Positions 1-5,006 of a DNA stretch of 9,220 nt are shown here, piece after piece. Made by a program: the position numbers and the translations under genes. The notes beneath the pieces are model-generated. The model ran no database searches. It had not been told where the DNA came from and saw only the letters and a program-made list of their open reading frames with translations. How positions within the stretch are numbered: position 1 is the first letter of the stretch; each line of letters opens with the position of its first letter. This DNA is from Thermoleophilia bacterium (lineage in GTDB: Bacteria; Actinomycetota; Thermoleophilia; Miltoncostaeales; Miltoncostaeaceae). The DNA lies in the NCBI GenBank assembly GCA_017882555.1, contig JADGPH010000269.1, positions 1 through 9,220 of the forward strand, read 5' to 3'.

Positions 1-1
1 G

Positions 2-310
2 AAGCCATTCGGCCACATCCTCGCCACCCCCCGCAAGCTGGCCCTCTACACGTTCACGGCGGAACGTAGGGATCACAAGGTCCACTGTCTGGGTGTCTGT
101 GCAACAGTCTGGCCACCGTTGACCGTGGCACGCGGAACCAAGGTCCCGGGCCACGTTGCAAGGATCGTCGGGACCTTCGGCGTGGTGCGGCGGCCGAACG
201 GAGCCGTGCAGCTCACCTGGAACAAGCTGCCGCTGTACAGGTTTGCTGGCGACAGCCCGGGCCACGTCACCGGTAATGGCCTTAGCGGCTTTATGGTGGC
301 ACGGCCATGA
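2..310 (+). CDS. Secreted Yx(FWY)xxD-repeat protein, C-terminal part (5' end outside window)
   Basis: An open frame enters from the left edge (first whole codon at base 2) and gives 102 residues before TGA at 308-310. Seen: an LYTFTAE motif at visible residues 15-21, followed by the paired cysteines and tryptophan of the family (CLGVCATVWPP, from residue 29), and later a second motif, LPLYRFAGD, followed by PGHVTGNG. This pattern belongs to the secreted-repeat family annotated as 'lipoprotein with Yx(FWY)xxD motif' (COG4315/DUF-type repeat). The function is unknown; members are exported and often lipid-anchored. The signal peptide and any lipobox lie outside the window, so lipidation cannot be judged. 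The first motif ends in Glu instead of the usual Asp, and the tail lacks the usual Trp-Tyr-Val ending seen in the next gene. A complete paralogue starts 195 bp downstream on the same strand. The family call is fairly sure; the role is not known. Confidence 0.8.
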   Translation, partial: KPFGHILATPRKLALYTFTAERRDHKVHCLGVCATVWPPLTVARGTKVPGHVARIVGTFGVVRRPNGAVQLTWNKLPLYRFAGDSPGHVTGNGLSGFMVARP

Positions 311-505
311 GCGATCTGTGGCCGATCATCCCGAGCCCACGACTCGCCGAGCCGGACGGCGGCCAACGCCCCGCAGACCCCTCGGTGCGCGTTCGCCACG
401 GCCGTGCAGGGACCAAACCGAATCTGGGCCGTCGTGTTCATCGGTTCCGCGATCGCCACGGGTGCAGCCCCGTCGATGATGCCGACCCTAAAAACTGGAG
501 GACAC

Positions 506-1057
506 ATGCGAGTTGATCGAACGGGACTCAGAGGCCGTCGAGCGCTTCTCGGCGCAGCCGTGGTTGTCGGAGCAGCGCTGGCGGTGGCCGGCTGCGGGAG
601 CAGTTCGAGCAGCCCCTCCACTTCGAGCGCTTCGAGCACCTCGGGCACGGCGCAGGTGTCTACGGGCAGCGTGGCAGGACTCGGCACGGTGCTGGTCAAC
701 GGCCAGGGGCAAACCCTGTACATGTTCGTCCCGGATCACCAGGCGACGGTGACATGCGTGGGTCAATGCGCGGCGATCTGGCCGCCGATGCAGCTCGCGA
801 CCGGTCAGACTCCGGTCGCCGCCGGCGGAGCCAAGGCATCGCTTTTGGGCAGCGACCCGAACCCGGCGGGCGGGCGCGTCGTGACCTATGACAAATGGCC
901 GCTCTATACGTACACCGCTGATACATCGTCGGGGACCGCCCAAGGACAAGCATTGAACGCAAGTGGCGGCTACTGGTATGTGCTCTCGCCATCCGGCGCG
1001 GTCATCCGCACGGCCCAATCGCAGGGCAAGGCGCCCGCCCCATCGAGCGGGTATTGA
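506..1057 (+). CDS. Lipoprotein with two Yx(FWY)xxD motifs, function unknown
   Basis: Encodes 183 residues. The ATG at 506 was chosen because GGAGGA (497-502) sits just upstream and a signal peptide begins at once: a basic start with Arg-Arg at 11-12, a hydrophobic stretch at about 13-28, and a lipobox AVAGC with the lipidated Cys at residue 30. The paired arginines make Tat export possible, but this is not proven. A Ser/Thr-rich linker (31-53) spaces the domain from the membrane. The domain has YMFVPD (72-77), then C84, C88 and WPP (92-94), and a second motif YTYTAD (134-139) ending in GGYWYVLSPSG (154-164). This is the secreted-repeat (COG4315-like) family, placed on the outer face of the cytoplasmic membrane. 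No enzymatic residues are evident; the two cysteines could form a disulfide or bind a ligand (inference). It follows a diverged paralogue on the same strand, probably a tandem duplication. The product is unlikely to be anything else; the role is open. Confidence 0.85.
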   Translation: MRVDRTGLRGRRALLGAAVVVGAALAVAGCGSSSSSPSTSSASSTSGTAQVSTGSVAGLGTVLVNGQGQTLYMFVPDHQATVTCVGQCAAIWPPMQLATGQTPVAAGGAKASLLGSDPNPAGGRVVTYDKWPLYTYTADTSSGTAQGQALNASGGYWYVLSPSGAVIRTAQSQGKAPAPSSGY

Positions 1058-1604
1058 GCTGTACCGCACGTGCCGGTCCTCGAGATCACGGAAACGCACC
1101 GCGCCCTTGCCGGGATCTATCGCCGAGGCCTTGGGTCCGGTCGGCACCCTCCGCTGGATGTCAGCGCAAGGCCCACGATGGACTGGACGTCATGGGCGTG
1201 TGACCGCGCGCACCCGGGATGAGCGGTCCGTACAAATACCCGCATTTTCCGACGTGTCGCCCTGGCGCAATCGATGCCGGCCTGTCAGCGACAGGGCTCC
1301 TGGACACATGCGCGTGAAAGCGCCCGTCGAAAAGATAGCTTCGGCAAATATCGTTACGCAACCATGACATCTGGACGGCGTTGCCTCGGTCGTGTTGCCG
1401 CCGCATGTGACGCGCGGGCCTCGGTCTCGGGGCCGGGACGGTCCCACGGCGCCGCGCGATTCGATGTTGTCGAGAGCCCCGTCTCGGGTCGTCAGATCGA
1501 CGAGGGTGGCATCGTGTAACGGCAGATCCCGCTACTCTGCGCCTATACGCGGTGTGGCATTTCTGACTGCGACGCGCTCGGCGTCTATGAAGGACGGTGA
1601 CATT
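1058..1604. other. 547-bp stretch with no supported gene
   Basis: Frames are open here on both strands, but their translations are rich in Arg, Pro and Ser with no recognisable domain, as expected from non-coding GC-rich DNA. I see a short hairpin CCTGTC-AGC-GACAGG at 1281-1295, a GGGACGGTCCC dyad at 1435-1445, a locally AT-richer patch at about 1328-1366, and a possible -10 box TATACG at 1544-1549 ahead of pspA, but no matching -35 box. It probably holds the pspA promoter and the end of the lipoprotein transcript. Confidence 0.5.
1590..1594 (+). promoter_or_regulatory. Ribosome binding site deciding the GTG start of pspA
   Basis: AAGGA lies 10 bases before GTG at 1605. The ATG at 1587 would place this site inside the gene, and the protein from GTG begins MGLMQRAS, matching the short amphipathic start usual in the family. 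ATG at 1614 is a weaker alternative. Confidence 0.55.
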
Positions 1605-2357
1605 GTGGGATTGATGCAACGCGCATCACTGGTGTTTAAGGCGAAGGCCAGCAAGGCGCTCGACAAGGCCGAAGATCCGCGCGAGACGCTCGACTACTCG
1701 TATGAGCGCCAGATGGAACTCCTCCAGCAGGTGCGTCGCGGCGTGGCGGACGTGGCAACCAGCAAGAAGCGTCTGGAGCTTCAACAGATCCAACTTGAGC
1801 AGAGCGTGCAGAAGCTCGATGGCCAAGCGCGCGATGCGATGACCGCGGGACGCGAGGATCTCGCCCGCACGGCGCTCGAGCGCAAGAAGGCTGCACAGCT
1901 ACAGTTGCAGGGGCTTGATGGGCAACACACCCAGCTCGAAGCCGAGCAGGACAAGCTCATGCAGGCTGAACAGCGCCTGACCGCCAAGGTCGAGGCGTTT
2001 CGCACCCAAAAAGAGACCATCAAGGCCCAGTACACCGCGGCCGAAGCCCAAGCCAAGATCGGTGAGGCTGTCTCGGGAATCTCCGAAGAGATGGGCGATG
2101 TGGGTATGTCGATGCAGCGCGCACAAGACAAGGTGGCAACGATGCAGGCCCGCGCCGGCGCGATCGACGAGTTGCTCGACTCGGGGGCCCTGCAGGACCT
2201 CTCGGCGCCCGGAGGCGACTCCATCGATCGCGAGCTGCAGCACATCAGCGCCACCTCGGCCGTTGACGCGGAGTTTGCCGCACTCAAGAAGGAGTTGGGT
2301 ACGGGTACAAACGCGCCAGCCCCGTCCGGCGACGCCCCGGCGGGAGGCGCAGCGTGA
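1605..2357 (+). CDS. pspA: PspA/IM30 family phage shock protein A (membrane stress effector)
   Basis: Encodes 250 residues from GTG 1605, the usual size for actinobacterial PspA. Seen: a short N-terminal amphipathic segment (about 1-20), then the conserved block EDPRETLDYSYERQ (23-36) and VRRGVADVATSKKRLE (43-58), followed by long heptad-like coiled coil to about residue 190 and a helical segment DAEFAALKKEL (221-231). The last 19 residues are a Gly/Ala/Pro-rich tail. PspA/IM30 (ESCRT-III superfamily) proteins are peripheral inner-leaflet membrane proteins that oligomerise on damaged membrane and limit proton leakage. The next gene, PspAA, begins inside its stop codon (GTGA, 2354-2357), so the two are translationally coupled. 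No PspB, PspC or PspF-like gene and no ClgR regulator is in view, so the stress sensor must be elsewhere. The reading frame stays open upstream to 1392, but that part looks non-coding. The family assignment is secure; the exact start is less so. Confidence 0.9.
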   Translation: MGLMQRASLVFKAKASKALDKAEDPRETLDYSYERQMELLQQVRRGVADVATSKKRLELQQIQLEQSVQKLDGQARDAMTAGREDLARTALERKKAAQLQLQGLDGQHTQLEAEQDKLMQAEQRLTAKVEAFRTQKETIKAQYTAAEAQAKIGEAVSGISEEMGDVGMSMQRAQDKVATMQARAGAIDELLDSGALQDLSAPGGDSIDRELQHISATSAVDAEFAALKKELGTGTNAPAPSGDAPAGGAA

Positions 2358-2626
2358 TCGTCGTTCGGATCCTCGATGAGGGCCAGTACGAGCTCCCTTC
2401 CGAGGCTCGCGACGAACTTGTCGCACGGGACACGCGCTTGCTCAACGCCCTGGAAAAGGACGATCGGGCCGCATACGAGACCGAGCTCTCGGGCCTGCTG
2501 ACGTTTGTCCGCAGTGGCGGCACTGAAGTGGCGCTCGACGTCATAAAGCCGTCGGAGTTCGTGTTGCCAAACGCCGAGCTCTCGATGCCCGGCGTCCGCG
2601 CGTTGCTTGCCGATCACCCGGCGTAG
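2354..2626 (+). CDS. pspAA: PspA-associated protein PspAA
   Basis: Encodes 90 residues from GTG 2354, preceded by GGGAGG (2342-2347) inside the end of pspA and overlapping its TGA by 4 bases. Features seen: an N-terminal beta-strand start MIVVRILDEGQYELP, an acidic helical middle (DELVARDTRLLNALEKDD) and a C-terminal segment with KPSEFVLPNAELS before a short helix. Size, sequence pattern and position directly after pspA match the small PspAA domain described as a partner of PspA in actinobacteria and other lineages. It has no signal peptide or membrane segment, so it should be cytosolic. Its biochemical role is not established; a modulator of PspA assembly or regulation is the natural inference from the strict coupling. 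The family call rests on recognition of this pattern and context, without a profile search. Confidence 0.8.
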   Translation: MIVVRILDEGQYELPSEARDELVARDTRLLNALEKDDRAAYETELSGLLTFVRSGGTEVALDVIKPSEFVLPNAELSMPGVRALLADHPA

Positions 2627-2644
2627 CGCTCGCAGACCGTGTGG

Positions 2645-2676
2645 CGGTGCCGATCGTCGTAGGGGCATCGGCACCG
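2645..2676 (+). terminator. Hairpin after the pspA-pspAA operon
   Basis: CGGTGCCGAT (2645-2654) and ATCGGCACCG (2667-2676) form a perfect 10-bp stem with a 12-base loop, 18 bases after the PspAA stop. No T-run follows, so it is a U-less terminator or 3'-end stabilising hairpin, common in high-GC actinobacteria. Confidence 0.6.
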
Positions 2677-2774
2677 ACGTGACCCGTGGGTGGCAGATCG
2701 CCTGTCGTTGTCGGTGACCGGCGTATCAGCGGATCGGCGACACCCCGTCGGGCGTCGCTAGCATCCGTTGGACC

Positions 2775-3776
2775 ATGATGGCTCACGTGACACCCGCGGG
2801 CGCGCCACCGGTGCTTGCGACACGCCGATTTGCGCCCGAGGTGATTGCGCGTCTCCGGGACAGGTTCGCGCTCACGCTGCATGACAATGATTCGGTCATG
2901 GACCGAGCGGCTTTCGTCGCGGCGGTACCCGGGATGCGCGGCGTGATGGTGACACCCGGCGACCGCGTCGATGCAGAGCTCCTGGATGCTGCCGGCCCAC
3001 ATCTTGAGGTCGTCGCGACACTGTCGGTGGGGCTTGATCACATCGACTGCCCGGCGGCGCGCGTCCGCGGCGTCCGGATTGCGTACACGCCGGATGTGCT
3101 GACCCTCGCCACCGCCGAGATGGCGATCGCCATGATGCTGTCGCTCCTGCGCCGAGTCACCGAGGGCGATCGACTGATTCGGGCTCGTAAACCGTGGGCG
3201 CTCGCACCCGGATTCATGCTGGGTCGCTCACCGACAGGGCTTCGTTTCGGGTGCCTCGGATATGGCCGCATCGGCCGTGAGGCCTGCCGGCTCGCGGCGC
3301 TATTGGGAATGGAGGTTGTCCACACGGGGCGTGTCCCACGCGGCGAAGCCGGTGAGGTCTCGTTTGACGAGTTGGTGAGACGGAGTGATGTCATCAGCGT
3401 CCATTGCCCGCTGACCCCTGAGACTCGTCACCTCATCAACACCGAGGTCTTTGCTCGAATGAAGTCCGACGCCGTCGTGATCAACACGAGTCGCGGACCG
3501 GTGATCGATGAGCGCGCGCTGGCGCATGCCCTCGCAAATGGGGTGATCGCGGGCGCTGCGCTTGATGTCTTTGAACATGAACCCGTTGTTGAGCCGGGGC
3601 TCCTCGAATGCGAGAAGCTCGTGCTCGTTCCGCATCTGGGAAGTGCTACGCACCAGACCCGCACCGCGATGGGGATGCTGTGTGCCGACGCGTTGGAGAC
3701 GGTGCTGCTGGGTGTCGGCAACGCCACCAATTTCGTGCCCGCCGGAGCCGCCCTCGGGGGACCCGACGGGTCCTAG
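2775..3776 (+). CDS. D-2-hydroxyacid dehydrogenase, glyoxylate/hydroxypyruvate reductase type
   Basis: Encodes 333 residues. Likely reaction: NAD(P)H-dependent reduction of glyoxylate to glycolate and hydroxypyruvate to D-glycerate in the cytosol. Seen: substrate-loop motif SVGLDHID (84-91); Rossmann motif GYGRIG (162-167); catalytic Arg240 in NTSRGPVIDE, Glu269 in DVFEHEP (29 residues later, the usual spacing) and His287 in PHLGSATHQTR. After the second Rossmann strand comes HTGRVPR (183-189), like the TGRxPR stretch of GRHPR-type enzymes; Arg in place of an acidic residue suggests NADPH preference. Length is normal, without the C-terminal ACT domain of SerA, so phosphoglycerate dehydrogenase is unlikely. 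Start: tandem ATG at 2775 and 2778 with no good Shine-Dalgarno; TAGCAT at 2759-2764 could be a -10 box giving a nearly leaderless transcript (weak). It ends tail to tail with the aminotransferase gene. The family is certain; the substrate is inferred. Confidence 0.85.
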   Translation: MMAHVTPAGAPPVLATRRFAPEVIARLRDRFALTLHDNDSVMDRAAFVAAVPGMRGVMVTPGDRVDAELLDAAGPHLEVVATLSVGLDHIDCPAARVRGVRIAYTPDVLTLATAEMAIAMMLSLLRRVTEGDRLIRARKPWALAPGFMLGRSPTGLRFGCLGYGRIGREACRLAALLGMEVVHTGRVPRGEAGEVSFDELVRRSDVISVHCPLTPETRHLINTEVFARMKSDAVVINTSRGPVIDERALAHALANGVIAGAALDVFEHEPVVEPGLLECEKLVLVPHLGSATHQTRTAMGMLCADALETVLLGVGNATNFVPAGAALGGPDGS

Positions 3777-4582
3777 TTGGCGATTGGGTCGGCGACGCGC
3801 GCCCGCGTCAGCTCGCTCAAGCCGCGTGTGATCTCGGCAACGCGCGCCGGGACGTCGGGCCATTCGACGAGTCCGAGCACGCTGTGGACCGGTTGAACCT
3901 CCATGACCGTGCTGACGAGTAATCCGGCATCGACATCGACCATCTCATCCAGTCGCCGGGCGCGGACGTGCAGATCGGTGACCTCTGCAATGAGTCGACG
4001 GGTAATCGAATCGAGAATGCCGGTCTCAAGCGGCGGGGCGCACAGCGCGTCTCCTTCGAGCCACAAGAACGACGAGGTCGGCGCCTCGAGGATGCCGTTC
4101 GAGTCGGGGTCGTACATGAGGGCCTCGTCGGCGCCGGCCTGGCGGGCGCGGCGGTTGGCCTGCATGTGAGCCGCATACGAGAGTGTCTTGGATCCGATCA
4201 ACAGCGGTGTGATGCGGTGCGGTTGTGCGCTCAAGACCCAGCTGGGCGGAAGCGAGGGCAGGACCTCTTCACGGAAGATGCGCTGGCCTCCCCGGGTCAG
4301 CATGATGCGCACCGCACAGTCGGGTGCGGTGGTCCGGGCACAGAAGTCGGCGAGCTCGCGCGTGACCAGAGCGCGGTCCATGTCCAGATCGATCGCCTGA
4401 GCCGATTGCGCCAGTCGGGTGAGATGGGCATCCGGCGTGCGGGGGAGGCGATTGTAGGCGCGCAGGCCTTCAAAGACGCCGTCGCCCCGCACCAAGCCGT
4501 CGTCCAGCCTGGCGCGCGCGGGGGTGTCGGGGTCACACAGCACGCCATCGATCATGATCCGGGGAGCGGTTGGACCGGTCAT
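3773..4582 (-). CDS. Class IV PLP-dependent aminotransferase (branched-chain aminotransferase-like)
   Basis: Encodes 269 residues from ATG at 4582-4580, with AAGGTGG (4593-4587) as ribosome binding site; the longer open frame upstream looks non-coding. Fold-type IV PLP signatures: FEGLRAY (37-43), HLTRL (53-57), the Schiff-base lysine K132 in GSKTLSYAAHMQANR, GADEALMYD (150-158), the conserved Glu166 in ILEAPTSSFLWL, the phosphate-binding TGI (187-189) followed by TRRLI, and STVMEVQPV (224-232). The FEGLRAY and TxxEVxPV patterns favour a branched-chain amino acid aminotransferase-like enzyme acting on Val/Ile/Leu and 2-oxoglutarate. The short length also fits D-amino-acid transaminase or 4-amino-4-deoxychorismate lyase (PabC), so ilvE is not assigned. 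It appears monocistronic, divergent from korA and convergent with the hydroxyacid dehydrogenase. A dyad at 4605-4638, just upstream of its start, may regulate it. Confidence 0.85.
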   Translation of the reverse strand: MTGPTAPRIMIDGVLCDPDTPARARLDDGLVRGDGVFEGLRAYNRLPRTPDAHLTRLAQSAQAIDLDMDRALVTRELADFCARTTAPDCAVRIMLTRGGQRIFREEVLPSLPPSWVLSAQPHRITPLLIGSKTLSYAAHMQANRRARQAGADEALMYDPDSNGILEAPTSSFLWLEGDALCAPPLETGILDSITRRLIAEVTDLHVRARRLDEMVDVDAGLLVSTVMEVQPVHSVLGLVEWPDVPARVAEITRGLSELTRARVADPIAN

Positions 4583-4604
4583 GGTGCCACCTTTTTCTAA
4601 AGAT

Positions 4605-4638
4605 TTCGTGTGGGACAATTGCCGCATCGTCCCACGAA
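4605..4638. repeat. Imperfect inverted repeat upstream of the aminotransferase gene
   Basis: TTCGTGTGGGAC (4605-4616) faces GTCCCACGAA (4629-4638) across 12 bases. The arms match over 10 bp if a 2-base TG bulge is allowed, with a perfect 7-bp core GTGGGAC/GTCCCAC. It ends 22 bases before the aminotransferase ATG (minus strand), so it could be a repressor operator or a 5'-UTR hairpin. No known site was recognised. Confidence 0.5.
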
Positions 4639-4704
4639 CTGCGAGCGATGAGGGACGGTGGAGTGTCGGACGACTCCGAAACCGTCGGTGTGGCCGCGCC
4701 ACGA

Positions 4705-4735
4705 TCGACCGGCGCTGTACACGGCAACCGGTCGA
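4705..4735. repeat. Inverted repeat in the divergent region
   Basis: TCGACCGG (4705-4712) and CCGGTCGA (4728-4735) are perfect 8-bp arms around a 15-base spacer. It sits next to the 12-bp palindrome at 4738. It could be a hairpin or a protein site, or chance in GC-rich DNA. Confidence 0.35.
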
Positions 4736-4737
4736 CG

Positions 4738-4749
4738 AATCCGCGGATT
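4738..4749. repeat. Perfect 12-bp palindrome AATCCGCGGATT
   Basis: A fully symmetrical 12-base sequence in the middle of the divergent region, 258 bp upstream of korA and 156 bp upstream of the aminotransferase start. It has the form of a dimeric regulator half-site pair, but no specific regulator is recognised. Confidence 0.35.
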
Positions 4750-4996
4750 TGCTGGAGTTTCTTTGCGCAGCGCAGCCTGTCTGCACGGATTCGTCGGCAA
4801 CGACCGGCATGATCCGGGGCAATGTCGCCGGTTTTTGGGTTGCGGTGTCGGGAACATGGGCGGTAGCATCGCTGGAACCGGCACGCGCCGGTCTGGTGAT
4901 CGGTGCCCATTTTCGGACGCGCCGGCGCCAGCCCATTTGACAGACGGCCCAGACGTCGTTCGGCGGCTCGCCCGCGCGAGTTTCCCGCGATGCGTA

Positions 4997-5004
4997 AGGG
5001 GGGG
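4997..5004 (+). promoter_or_regulatory. Poly-G ribosome binding site of korA
   Basis: A purine run of A plus seven G precedes the TTG start at 5007 by two bases. It lacks the central A of a normal GGAGG. An ATG at 4990 reads through this run in another frame and stops at 5028; one extra G would join it to korA. Confidence 0.5.
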
Positions 5005-5006
5005 AC

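Larger units (their letters stand above)
4583..5006. other. 424-bp divergent intergenic region (aminotransferase / korA)
   Basis: No convincing gene: open frames on both strands give Arg/Pro-rich translations with no domain. It must hold the promoters of two outward-reading transcripts. I see three dyad sequences, listed separately, and a perfect TTGACA at 4937-4942, but no acceptable -10 box at the right distance from it. Confidence 0.5.

Noticed and set aside
404..505. In-frame upstream start for the second lipoprotein
   Set aside because: The signal peptide and the GGAGGA site place the start at ATG 506; an upstream start would bury the signal sequence 34 residues inside.
73..723. 216-codon minus-strand frame spanning both lipoprotein genes
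   Set aside because: The plus strand carries the signal peptide, lipobox and repeated family motifs; the minus frame has none.
1281..1295. Hairpin CCTGTC-AGC-GACAGG as terminator of the lipoprotein gene
   Set aside because: The stem is only 6 bp, has no T-run, and lies 223 bp beyond the stop codon; too weak to call a terminator.
1392..1604. In-frame N-terminal extension of PspA
   Set aside because: The extension is Arg/Ser/Pro-rich and unlike the family's short amphipathic start; AAGGA ahead of GTG 1605 gives a better start.
2775..4582. Dehydrogenase and aminotransferase as a single serine-synthesis unit
   Set aside because: They are on opposite strands and tail to tail, the dehydrogenase lacks SerA-type regulatory domains, and the aminotransferase is fold type IV, unlike SerC.
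4937..4942. Perfect TTGACA as a -35 box for korA
   Set aside because: No acceptable -10 box is found 16-18 bases downstream, so a promoter cannot be supported by sequence alone.
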